A stretch of DNA of 64,000 bases. Origin: Notamacropus eugenii (taxonomy: Eukaryota; Chordata; Mammalia; Diprotodontia; Macropodidae). A program made the position numbers and the translations under genes. Positions within the stretch are counted from its first letter, which is position 1. Every line of letters begins with the position of its first letter. The notes under the pieces were generated by a model, which did not search any database, had not been told where the DNA came from, and saw only the letters and a list, made by a program, of their open reading frames with translations. The stretch spans positions 190,927,522 to 190,991,521 of the forward strand of contig NC_092875.1 of assembly GCF_028372415.1 (NCBI RefSeq), written 5' to 3'. Below are positions 54,350 through 64,000 of the stretch, one piece after another.

Positions 54350-54640
54350 TCAAGCACTGTACTAAGGTCTGGATGTACAAAAGCCTTTACTCAACAAAAT
54401 GATTGACAAGGCCCTAAAAGAGTACTGACTATAAGGACTGAAGTTAAACATAGTGGCTGGGGCTTTTTTGAAAAGTGGTCAGGGTGAGGAAGTTACCAAT
54501 GGGGAGGGGAGGGTCATTATTGGAATCCTGGAGGAGACATTTCTTCATAACAGCAAAACAATTGACCTTTCTGTTTTAATTCTTCTCCTATTAGTTCCTT
54601 CATTCTTTCCCCCTCCCCCTTATTTCCCTTGAGACTCTAG
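54350..54640. other. Unassigned DNA
   Basis: A short L2-like GTGTCAAGCACTGTACTAAG lies at about 54346; otherwise nothing recognised. Confidence 0.35.
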
Positions 54641-54644
54641 ACCT

Positions 54645-55515
54645 TTTGTTATTCCAAATGAATGTTATTATTTTGTTTAGTCCTATGAAATATCCCCTGG
54701 TAGTTTGATTGGTCTGGCACTGTCTACAAATTAATTTAGTTAGCATTGTTATTTCTATCATATTATCAAAGCCCAATCACAGCAATGAATATCACTCTAA
54801 TTATTTAACTGCTCTTTATTTCTTCAAAGAATGTTTTATAATTGTATTCATATGAGGCTTAATTGTGTCTGTGAAGATTAACTCCCTGATGTTTTATGCA
54901 TTTTTAAATTGGGCTTTCCTTTCTGTTATTTCCTCTTGAAATTTATTATTTCCATATAGATATGCTGTTGAATTTATTTTTTATTTTTCTACTTTTGCTG
55001 GAGCCATAATCTGTCTCAATTTGTTTTCCCCAACCTCAGTTGACAGTGAATTCTTGGCTATCTATGAATAACTACTCCCCTCTACAACTCCCTCTCTCTG
55101 TTTTCTCAAGTCCATCTATCCCAACCCTGCCCCTCCAGAGTCCCATTGTAGATCTGTTCACCCAATTTTCCTTCCTTTTAGACCTTTTCTTCCCAAGTCT
55201 TTCCTAGAATACACAAAGACCTGGCTCTCTTAGTCCACCCTTCTTCCTCACTTCTTTACGCTGAATATTGGGCCATCTTTTCTGTTAAATCACTTTTCCT
55301 CATTTCTCCCTTCCCCATCTTCTATCCCCTCCCCCATACCCACTGGCCATGGAATGGGAATTTTGTTGTTGTTTTTGCTTTTGCTGTTGCTATTTCCAGA
55401 CACTTTCTCTCTGTTATCATCACAAAACACTTTCTTATCCTTTGAGGTTCACTCTATTCAGATTTGTCATCCAGTTCAGATTCTGGTAGATAACTATTAA
55501 CTGCAGGATGTTCTC
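54645..55515 (-). mobile_element. Old LINE-derived fragment, family X copy 2
   Basis: Matches 5850-6290 in order: CCTTTTGTTATTCCAAAT, TAGTTTGATTGGTCTGG, GCAATGAATATCACTC and GTATTCATATGAGGCTTAAT. The pyrimidine-rich right half (55050-55340) resembles a HAL1-like 3'UTR. Confidence 0.45.
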
Positions 55516-55824
55516 CCTCCTTTCTCCGTAAGTTAGGTGCTTGGTTCTTGGTCTTCCACTCTCATTCTAACTCCTACCCTTAAACTAGGGAATTTCCATA
55601 TGCATGTTGATCTTCCTTCAAACATTCTAACCCCCAGCTGCTCAATCTACTCACCTTCTCTGACCTGCTTGTCTACTCCATTTCAATTATACACAAGGAT
55701 GGTCATACCCTTCACAAGTGTTCCATGATCAAGAACTCTAAAATTCCTTTATCTGTTCATAATCTCCTACTATTTTATCTCTTATATCCTCCTTTATTTC
55801 TTTCGCAAATCCTCTAATCCCTTT

Positions 55825-56070
55825 TAGTTGTTGTTCAGTCATTTCAGTTTCCGTGACCCAATATGGGATTTTCTTGACAAAGATAATAGAGTGGTTTGCC
55901 ATTTCCTTCTTCTGCTCATTTTACAGATGAGGAACAGAAGGAAGCAGTGTTAAGTGACTTGCCCAAGGTCACATAGCTAGTAAGTTTCTGAGGCCAGATT
56001 TAAACTCAGGAAGATGAGTCTTTCTGATTCCAGGTCTGGTACTTTATCCATTCAGCTGTCTAACTGCCTC
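55825..56070 (-). mobile_element. MAR1 SINE with 9-bp TSD in L2
   Basis: AATCCCTTT at 55816-55824 and 56071-56079 flanks GTTGTTGTTCAGTCATTTC ... ATTCAGCTGTCTAACTGCC, a full-length reversed MAR1. Confidence 0.92.
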
Positions 56071-56811
56071 AATCCCTTTACCTCTCATTAAGTCCCTGAG
56101 CTATTGCCTCTGCTCTCTTGACACCTTGGGCTCTTCTCCTTTCTCAATCTCAACCCTTTAATTAACCACTTTAACTCTACACTGTCTTTGACTTCTCATT
56201 CTCACTCACCTCACTTTTCCACCCGGATGATCGATCTTATTTCTTCTTTCTACATATTATCTCTCACATGTGCATCCTCCTCTTTACTCACACAGCCCCA
56301 ATCAAGACCCTCATTAATCTAATAATTAGTCTCTGTCTTGTTTCTCTGCACTTTAATGTATCCTCTACAAGACTACCAAAGTGTTTTCCTAAATCAGAGG
56401 TCTGAAAATGTCATCTCACTACCCAATAAGCTCTTTTGTCTTCTACGATAAAATATTAACTCCTCTGATTGATATTTAAAGCCCTTTATAACTTGGCCCT
56501 AAACTACTTTTCCTGTTTTATTGCACATTACTGCCCTTCATGCATTCAAACGTATTGTCTCTTCAAATTACTCTTTTCTCTGTAGCTCCCACTGGACTCC
56601 TATGTCTTCACTGTCCATTTCTCATCTTCATGCTTTTGTTGCCTATGCCTGGAATGTACTCTCTCTCCCCTTCTCTGCTTCTTGGAATCCTTGGATTCCT
56701 TCCCTAGCTTAGTTTAAGTACCATTTTCTGTATTAGGTCTTTTCTGGTCCTGCCTAGCTGTTCCACCAGGTCCAAGGTTACCTTATAACTGTTTTATATA
56801 TACTTATAATA

Positions 56812-57060
56812 TATATGGTAGTGCAGTGGGTAGTGTGCGGGGCCTGAAGTCAGGAAGACTCAGTTTCACAAGTTCAAATCCACACTCAGACACTTACTGG
56901 CTGTTTGACCCTGGGTAAGTCACTTAACCCTGCCTGCCTCAGTTCCTCATCTATAACAATAAGCTGAAGAGGGAAATCAAACCACCTAAGTATCTTTGCT
57001 AAGAAAACCTCAAATGGTATCACAAAGAGTCTGACATGATTGAGACAACTGAACAACAAA
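56812..57060 (+). mobile_element. MAR1 SINE
   Basis: TGGTAGTGCAGTGGGTAG, GCTGTTTGACCCTGGGTAAG, TATCTTTGCTAAGAAAACC and a BovB-type tail CACAAAGAGTCTGACATGAT. Confidence 0.88.
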
Positions 57061-57141
57061 TTACACATATTCACGTATATTATCTATATACACATATATA
57101 AACATACACACACATGTATATATATATACACACACACATGC
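57061..57141. repeat. TA/CA microsatellite after MAR1
   Basis: Alternating CACATA and TATA words, probably grown from the SINE tail. Confidence 0.8.
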
Positions 57142-57309
57142 ATGTTTGTCTCTTCTGTTAGAATGCAAGCTTCTTCTATTTACTTTTATCTTTGTATCCC
57201 TACCATGACATGTAGCAGGGGTTTAATAAATTCTTGCTTGATGAATTTCTTTGGAGTTTCTAAGTAAGGATAATTTTGCTTATAGTGATGTCCTTAATTT
57301 TTTATTACC

Positions 57310-57450
57310 TCCAATCTAATCTTTATATATGTTGTATGTACATATTTATTGATATGTCTCCTCTGTTGAAATGTGAGCTCCTTGCGGGTAGGGCTTCCCT
57401 TTACACCTAGGGGTTCTTGTAGTAAGCACTAAAGAGATACTTGTAGGCTG
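57310..57450 (+). mobile_element. L2 3' end fragment
   Basis: TTGAAATGTGAGCTCCTTGC, GGTAGGGCTTCCCTTTACAC and TAGTAAGCACTAAAGAGATA. Confidence 0.6.
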
Positions 57451-58305
57451 TTTTTATTATCTTAAGCATTTATTGAACTATGTGCAGTAGCCCTGTGGAA
57501 AGGGTTGCCTTCTTTTATTGAAAACTGGTTGAAAAATAAGTTATAATCTCTATCCAGTATATTTTAGTTTCTATTCCTAAATATTTTCCATATCGTTTTA
57601 ACTGAAGGAGATTAAAAATATTGACAAATCATGTGTGGAATTGCTTATACATCTATTTAGGCATATAAATAGGATTACTGAAAAGGCCAATGAGCATGTT
57701 GGAGTATCTATTTTTATGACTATTATTATTTTAATGAATACCATTTTAATATAGTTTTAATGACAATCTTCAAGACAATTTCCATGGTGATTGTTATGAC
57801 AGTTTAAATTCACAAAGGAGTTTTATTCTTAGGTAAATTCTTATTCTTTTTCTCTCTTAAATTTTGAATCAGATGTCTCTACCCTCACATCTTTAAAGAG
57901 CTAAATTCATTTAGAACAAAGAAACCTAGTACAGCCCCCTCTACCCTCTGAGTAAGATTCAGCTGAGGTAGATGATTGCAGAATGGGACAGAAATCATTA
58001 GCGTATTATGATCCAAGGACCACTAGGGTCTTTGACGCTGGGGAAAAGACCATCTGCCCCTGAATCTTGAGATTTGAGAAGTATGCAAGAGTTCTTAGGA
58101 GTGCCTGAAAGTGCCTTGGTGTTGCTGGAATGAAGGGGAGACACCCTAGTCCTGACAGCATATAGAAGGAAGGGCTGTGGACCTTGGTCCCTGCCTTTGC
58201 CTTAGTACCCAAGTGGCTTCAGTTATGGGTTCAGTCACTGGAGGGAGAATGTGAGATTCTCTGCTGGAATACTCCAGGTAAATCAAGAATAAGAGAGGAT
58301 AGAAC
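57451..58305. other. Unassigned DNA
   Basis: No repeat or exon recognised. The minus-strand frame at 58212-58006 shows no domain. Confidence 0.35.
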
Positions 58306-58309
58306 AGGG

Positions 58310-58605
58310 TTGTTGTAAGGATCAATCAATATTTGTAACGTGCTTAGTATAGAGTCTAGCACTTGCTGGGAGTTATACAAATGCTATTATTGTTGTTGTT
58401 ATTGGGATTATCTCTCTAGATCCTCACAACAGCCCTGGGAGGTAGGTGCTATGATTATCCCCATTTTAGGGAAGACAAAACCGTGGTAGACTGCACGTAA
58501 GTGACTTGCCCAAGGTCACACAAGCTAGTAATTGTCTGAGGCCAGATGTGAATTCAGATCTTCTGACCCCTGGCCCAGAACTTTATCCACTGGATAAATT
58601 GTGGA
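58310..58605 (-). mobile_element. MIR SINEs, two facing fragments
   Basis: 58310-58400 is a MIR tail in plus sense (CGTGCTTAGTATAGAGTCTA). 58405-58605 is a MIR in minus sense (ATCCTCACAACAGCCCTGGG, ACTTGCCCAAGGTCACACAA). Confidence 0.7.
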
Positions 58606-58619
58606 TTTTCTCAGAAGAA

Positions 58620-60640
58620 AGACGGTAAGATTTAGGAGAACTGGGAAGGGCTTCTTTTAGAAGGTGAGACTTTAGCTAAGATTCAGGAGGAGAAGACAAG
58701 GAGGGAAAGAATTCCAGGTATGGGGGGTACACAGTGAAAATGTGTAGTATCATGTAGTATCATGCTCAAGAAACAGCAAGGTTGCTGTTGTTACTCTGTT
58801 GCAGAATACTCAGAGGGAAGTGAGGTAGTAGGAAGTAAGAAGACTGGAAAGGTAGGAAGAGGTAAGATTATAAAAGGCTTTAAGAGCCAAACAGTATTTT
58901 TAGTTTAATTCAGAGGTGATAAAGAGCCACTGGAGTTTGTTGATTGGGAGGAGCGGATGGTGATATGTGTGTGATATGGTCAGACTTTTGCTTTAGAGAG
59001 ATCAGTTTGACAGCTAAGTGGAGGGTGGATTGAATTGGGAAGAGATTTGAAACAGGAAAACCAGTCAGAAGACTCTTGCTAACAGTTCTGGCATGGAGGG
59101 GATGAGGGTCTGCACCAAGTGGGGATTGCCAGAGGAAAGAAAAAGATGCATACAAGATATGCTGAGAAGATAGAAACTACAGGACATGACACTACTTTTT
59201 TTTTTTTTTCACTTAATAGCATTTTATTTTTTCAAATTACATGTAAAGATAGTTTTCAACATTCACTTTTAAAAGATTTTGAATTCCAAATTTTTTTCTC
59301 CCTTCACTCTTCCCCTCCCCTTGATATGAGCTATACATGTACAATTAAACATATCCACATTAGTCATGTTGTGAAAGAAGAATCAGAGCAAAAAGGAAAA
59401 CCCATGAGAAAGGAAAAAAAGAGAAAACAGTGTGCTTTGATCTGCATTCAGACTCCATAGTTCTTTCTCTGGGTGTGGATAGCATTTTCCATCATGAGTC
59501 TTTTGGAATTGATTTGGATCTTTGTATTGCTGAGAAGAGGCAAGTCTATTAGAGTTCATCACTGCACAATGCTGCAGTTCCTGTGTGCAGTGGTTCTGCT
59601 CACTTCACTCAGCATCAGTTCATGTAAATCTTTCCAGGTTTTTCTGAAATCCAATTTGGCACCATATTAGCTATGAAGGAAGAGAGAGTGAGGAGTGAAT
59701 GATGACTGCTAGGTTTCAAATTTGGGTGACTAGGATTGTAAGTACCCATGACAGTAACAGGGAACTTAGGAAGAGGGGAGGGTTTGGGGATAAAGGTAGT
59801 AAGTTCATTTTGGATATGTTGAGTTTAAGATGTCTATGGTATTTCAAATTCAAGAAGTCCATAGGCCATTGAAAATATGAGACTGAAGGTGAGAAGAAAG
59901 GTTAGAGTTGGGCAAGTAGATCTAAGAATAAGAATCCACATATAGATGATGACTGAAACCATGAAAGCTGATGAGAATACCAAGTGAAATAGTATAGGTG
60001 AAGAAGACCCAGGAAGGAGCCTTGCGAAGGGCACTCATGGTTAGCAGGCATGAATTAATTTGATGAAGATCAAGCAAAGGAGATAGAGAAAGAGTGGTCA
60101 GATAGGAGGAGGAGGAGAGAACAGTCTCATGAAAACTTAGAAGGGCATATTAAGGAGAAAAAGGTGAAAATCAATATCAAAGGCTACAGAGAGATCAAAG
60201 AGGTTGAGAATTGAGAAAGGGCCATTTGATCTGACAGTTAAGGGATCTTTAAAAGAGCTGTTTCCATTGGAATGATGAGATCAGAAGTCAGATTGCAGAG
60301 TTAAGAAGAGAATGAAAGGAAAGGAAATAGAGGCATTGATTAGAGACAAACTTCCCAAGGAGTATATCTATAAAAGGAACATGCCGGATGATAACTAGAA
60401 GGGATGGTTGGATCATGTGAAGTTTTTTTGAGGATGGGAGATTTATGGCTATGTTTGGATGCAGTAGAGAAACAGCCAGAAGACAGTGAGAGATTAAAGA
60501 TTTAGTGACAAAGTGGGGGTGACAGAGAAAGCAGTCTTCTAGAGAAGGCCAGAGTCTGAACAATGCAAGTCCACCCAAAGCCGCAGCAGAATGACAAAAC
60601 TGTCCTTTTTTTGCTGAGGTCAGTGGTGTCATTTCCCCTC
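58620..60640 (-). mobile_element. L2 LINE, long copy split by L1
   Basis: In reverse it reads through L2 ORF2: SNGPFSILNLFDLSVAFDID (decayed LSAAFDTVDH) near 60200, then FTYTISLGILISFHGFSHHL and a YVDS in place of YADD. Plus-sense words such as GAGCCACTGGAGTTTGTTG also occur in the next L2. L1 at 59195-59655 interrupts it. Confidence 0.8.
59195..59655 (-). mobile_element. L1 3'UTR inserted in L2
   Basis: T13 run at 59196-59208 is the reversed poly(A). GATTTTGAATTCCAAATTTT, TTTGATCTGCATTCAGACTC and GTGTGCAGTGGTTCTGCTC follow. Confidence 0.85.
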
Positions 60641-60714
60641 TCCTTTCTCCCTTTTGATAGAACTGGTATACATTTCCTATTGAAAAAGATGAGAACAAGG
60701 TAAAGATAATAATA

Positions 60715-60772
60715 CCAGTAGTTGACATTTATATAGCACTCTAAGTTTTGCAAAGTGTTTTCTATATATTAT
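60715..60772 (-). mobile_element. MIR SINE tail fragment
   Basis: TTGACATTTATATAGCACTC and GTTTTGCAAAGTGTTTTC. Confidence 0.5.
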
Positions 60773-60774
60773 TT

Positions 60775-61765
60775 CAATCAATCAAACATTTATTAAGTCC
60801 CACTATGTGCCATATACTATTCTAAATTTTGGGGATACAGAAAGAGGCAAAGGACAGTCTTTGCCTTCCAGGAGCTTACAATCTAATGGGGAAGACTACA
60901 TGTAAATAAATATATACGGAGCAAGCGATTTACAGGATAAATAGAAATTAATTAACAGAGGGATGGCACTACAAGTAAGAGGGATTGGGGAAGTCTTCCA
61001 GTAAAATAAACAATTTTAGGTGGGACTTAAATGAAACTAGGGAGATCACTGGGTGGAAGGTAAGAGGATTAGTGTTTTAGGAATGATGGATAGCCAGAGA
61101 AAATACCCAGAGTCAAGAGACGAGTGTCTTGTTTGAGGAACAGCCAGGATGCCAGTGGTCATGGATCAAAGAGTGTGTGTGGGGGAGCAAAGTATGAATT
61201 ATATTGGAAATGTAGGAAGGGTCTAGGTTATAAAGGATTTTGAATGACAAATAGAGCATTTTGAATTTGATCCTGGAGGGAATAGGGAACCACTGGAGTT
61301 TTTTGAGTAGGGGAATGAATGGTCAGACTTAAACTTTAGGAAAATCACTTTGATGGCTGAATGGAAGACTGGGGTGGAAAAGAGACGTGAGGCAGACAGA
61401 ACCACCAGCAGGATATTCCAGTAGTCCAGGAGTGAGGTGATAAGAGACTGTATACCAGGGTAGTAGCACTGTCAGAGAAGAAAAGGGGGCATAACTGAGG
61501 GAGGTTGCAAAGGTGAAATTAGCAGGCCTTGGCAATATCTTGTATAAGAAAAGGTGAGAGATAATGAGAAGTCTAGGATGATTCCTAGGTTGTGAATCTG
61601 TGGGATTGGGAGAATGGTATTGTCCTCTACAGTAACAGAGAAGGAGGGTATGAGGTTGGAGGGAAAAGGGGAAAGATAATGAGTGTCATTTTGTACATAC
61701 TGAGTTTAAAATGTCTATCAGATATCCATTTTGAGATGTTTGAAAGGCAGTTGGCAATGCAAGAT
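60775..61765 (-). mobile_element. L2 LINE 3' half
   Basis: The 3' end is at the left (CAAACATTTATTAAGTCCCA, CTTTGCCTTCCAGGAGCTTA). ACCACTGGAGTTTTTTGAG and TATTCCAGTAGTCCAGGAG further right correspond to the same L2 positions as in the previous copy, so the two are separate insertions. Confidence 0.8.
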
Positions 61766-61769
61766 TTTT

Positions 61770-61905
61770 TTTGTTTTATCTTCACAATGAAACTATTAGG
61801 TAGGCTTTATTATTATCCTCAATTCAAAGATGAGGAAATAAGACTCCAAGTGGTTAAATGATTTGCTCCAGGTCATAAAGATAAGTGACAAAGTTAAATT
61901 TTAGA
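61770..61905 (-). mobile_element. MIR SINE fragment
   Basis: TTTATTATTATCCTCAATTC, AGATGAGGAAATAAGACTCC and CTCCAGGTCATAAAGATAAG. Confidence 0.65.
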
Positions 61906-62100
61906 TCCAGAATGGAATCAAGATGGAGTACTTTGCCTTAATGTAACAGAGCCTCTGGTTCTCCCCTGTTGAGCAGGAAACGCCAACTTTCATTGACTTT
62001 TTTGCCTTGATGAGTGAACCATTTTATTTGCTTTCTTAACAGTTAAAGATTTTATGACAAACCCAGCTTTATATAAACACATTATTTTGGACCTATTAAA
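61906..62100. other. Unassigned DNA
   Basis: No recognised element. Confidence 0.3.
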
Positions 62101-62104
62101 ATGG

Positions 62105-62540
62105 AAAAAATAGAATAATTCCCATTATTCTAGCCCACTCAAATTTACAAAGGGCTTTCTTATTCATAACAATACTATGTTAGGTAGAGCAACTTAGTAT
62201 CTTTATTTTACTTCATAAGGCAAATAAGTCAGAGGTAGGATTTCAGCCTTTATCTTTTGATTTACAAACCCAGCCCTTCTTATCACTATGCTAGAATCAT
62301 CTCTGGGATAAAAATCCCTTTGTCCATTTTAAGTAGTTAAGAAGGGCAGAGAAAAAGACAGCTGGGGCCAGGGGAACATAAGGAAGGATCACAAGGTCCT
62401 GGGTCTCAGAAACCATCTCCTTTTCCATTTTAAAGATCAGGAATCTGAGGTGCAGGGAAATGAAGGTCACTCAAATAGTAAGTAGCAGGGACAGGATTGA
62501 ATCCAGGTTTTCTCACCACAAAACACTACTGCTCTTTGAT
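62105..62540 (-). mobile_element. Two MIR SINE fragments
   Basis: 62105-62300 (GTTAGGTAGAGCAACTTAG, AGTCAGAGGTAGGATTTCAG) and 62420-62540 (GATCAGGAATCTGAGGTGC, GGACAGGATTGAATCCAGG) are reversed, diverged MIR COREs. Confidence 0.55.
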
Positions 62541-62869
62541 AATAGGTTCTTTTATACTTTACATTGACAAAGACATAAAATTTATATCATGTAAAAACAT
62601 AATAACTTCACTGACATATTATACATTTTCTCTGGTGAATTAGACCTTACTTGTAGTTAGTCACAAAACCACTCAATTTTAGGCTTATGAAATATCATCA
62701 ACGACTAACATATGCCTCTGATCATACTGTTGTCCTTGAAAACTCAACAATAACAATATTGTGATACTTCAGAGACCTTATTTATGTGGAGATTGCCTGT
62801 GATAATTCTACATTACAATCCCCTTCGTGCCTTAGCAGAGTTTCTGTGGTCCAAAATACCCATCTTCTG

Positions 62870-63550
62870 ATGTTCAGCTCTCATGCTGCATCTTGAGTCT
62901 ATCACTTTGCTTCCAGAAGGTGGACACTATTCTTCATTATCAGTCTTCTGGGATCATGGGTGATTATTGTCTTGACTAGTATTAAGTCCTTCAAAGTTGT
63001 TTGTCTCTACAGTGTTGTTAAAGTACAAATTGTCCTCTTGGTTCTACTTATTTTATTCTGCATCAATTTATGTAAGTCTTCCCAAGTTTCTCTCAAACCA
63101 TCCCCTTTCATCATTTCTTATGGTGCAATGATGTTCTGTCACATTTATATAAAATAATTTGTTCAGTCATTGCCCAATTGTTAGGCACTCTCTTAGCTTC
63201 TAATTATTTGCTACCATAAAAAGAGCCACCAAAAGTATTTTTGTATCTGTGAATTTTTTCCCTTTTCTTTGATTTTTTTTTGTGGGGAGTATAGACCTAG
63301 CAGTCGAATTTTTGAGTCAAAGGCATAGTTCCAAATTGCTTTCCAAACTGGCTGAGCTAATTTACAATTCTATCAAAAGAGCATTTATGTACCTGTTTTC
63401 CTACAGGCCCTCCAGTATTTTTAATTTTTCTCTTATCTGTATTGCCAATCTAATGGGTTTGTTGCTTTAATTTGCATTTCTCTAATTATTAGTATTTTGG
63501 AACTTTTTTTTTCATATGGCAGTTGATGATTTGTATTTTTTCCTTTGAAA
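62870..63550 (-). mobile_element. Older L1 3' end
   Basis: CCTCTTGGTTCTACTTATTT, ATTTCTTATGGTGCAATGAT, GCCACCAAAAGTATTTTTGT and TAGTTCCAAATTGCTTTCC in reverse. Confidence 0.7.
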
Positions 63551-63689
63551 GCTGCCTGTCGTTTGGCTCCCGCTCTCACAGATGTTTTAATCCACTGAGC
63601 TCCATAGAGATAACTCGATCCACACACTCCTCCAAAAGTCCACCTCCTCCCCCATCTTGGCTCCCAAGTTCTAATACACACATTCTTCT

Positions 63690-64000
63690 AAAAGTCCCTT
63701 CTCCACCCTATCCCCCATTTTTCTCACCTCTCTATGTGTTCAGAAGAGTTCTATACCCTTCTAGGTGTATGTGTTGTGTTCTCTTCAACCCAGATGAGTA
63801 AGGTTCCAACATTACCAGCCCTCCACCCCTACCTGCTTCCTTTGTATTAGTTCATCCTTTCATGCCCCATTTTTATAATATAATTGCTTCCTTTTACCCT
63901 TTTCTACTCACTTTTGTTTTTTAGAATCACATCCTCATACACAATTCAGCCCCAACCTTTCTTCCAAACTACCTTAATAACGATGACAGATTTAAGAATA
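63690..64000 (-). mobile_element. Old HAL1-like 3' region, cut by window end
   Basis: CACCTCTCTATGTGTTCAG, TTCTATACCCTTCTAGGTGT, CAACCCAGATGAGTAAGGTT and CAAACTACCTTAATAACGAT parallel 6470-6690 (TTTTATACCCTTTTGTGTG, TATTCCTGATGAGAGCAAGG, CAAACTATCCAAATAATGAT), so both belong to one element family. Confidence 0.55.

Larger units (their letters stand above)
55520..57240 (+). mobile_element. L2 LINE with two MAR1 SINEs inside
   Basis: 55537-55728 has a frame with LKLGNFHMHVDLPSNILTP, the decayed endonuclease motif GDFNIHVD of L2 ORF2. 56080-56790 carries later ORF2 (CTTTATAACTTGGCCCTAAA, TTGCCTATGCCTGGAATG). 57140-57240 is the 3' end (TTAGAATGCAAGCTTCTTCT). MAR1 copies and a microsatellite fill the gaps. 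Confidence 0.75.

Noticed and set aside
31200..64000. RNF144B RING/IBR coding exons
   Set aside because: No Cys-rich RING-like coding segment with splice sites was seen. The gene link rests only on synteny and the CpG island.
1..64000. Prokaryotic systems, CRISPR arrays, rRNA or free-standing tRNA genes
   Set aside because: Tandem and dispersed repeats here are microsatellites and retroelements. SINE heads are tRNA-related but not tRNA genes, and base composition and content are mammalian.

Overview
This is nuclear DNA from a marsupial. The evidence is the repeat content: SINEs of the MAR1 type (tRNA/CORE head with a BovB/RTE-type tail), marsupial MIR and THER1-like CORE-SINEs, an RTE/BovB LINE remnant, many L2 and L1 fragments, and several ORF1-only 'half-L1' (HAL1-type) elements. 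The species cannot be fixed from the sequence alone. Nothing prokaryotic is present: no operons, CRISPR arrays or rRNA.

One protein-coding gene is identified with confidence. At 3.2-4.1 kb, on the minus strand inside a CpG island, lies the 5' end of DEK (chromatin architectural protein and histone chaperone). The first coding exon has a clean acceptor, an initiator ATG and a donor, and encodes the DEK N-terminus with its acidic run. Upstream sit E2F, YY1 and inverted CCAAT (NF-Y) motifs and a candidate non-coding first exon. The rest of DEK runs off the left edge, so 1-3.2 kb is DEK intron 2; it carries a previously unannotated ~100-bp tandem repeat about 170 bp from the exon.

A second GC/CpG-rich island at 29.9-31.1 kb with a good plus-strand splice donor looks like another promoter and first exon. 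In human the neighbour transcribed away from DEK on this side is RNF144B, so this is the leading guess. No RNF144B coding exon was found, so the link is only inference.

Most of the rest is intergenic or possible intronic DNA built from retrotransposons inserted into one another. Main layers: (1) 5.6-8.4 kb old HAL1-like element and flanking LINE; (2) 8.8-12.4 kb L2, RTE and an L1 cut by two SINEs; (3) 15.3-22.3 kb an L1 carrying a SINE and a TSD-flanked HAL1, itself split by a second HAL1; (4) 23-28.7 kb L2 pieces, a 5'-inverted (twin-primed) L1 and a ~270-bp local duplication; (5) 31-41 kb sparsely annotated DNA with MIR-type SINEs; (6) 41-48.2 kb an L1 tract interrupted by a 5.0-kb insertion made of a HAL1 plus ~1 kb of unrelated 3' sequence ending in its own poly(A), with another L1 inside the HAL1 ORF1; (7) 48.2-54.3 kb one L2 cut by two L1s, a near full-length HAL1 and a SINE fragment; (8) 54.6-64 kb more L2, L1, MAR1 and a HAL1-like end.

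Target-site duplications and shared paralogues inside the window let the order of insertion be read directly. No intact transposon ORF was found. Assignments to repeat families come from recognition by eye, and percentages are by-eye estimates.
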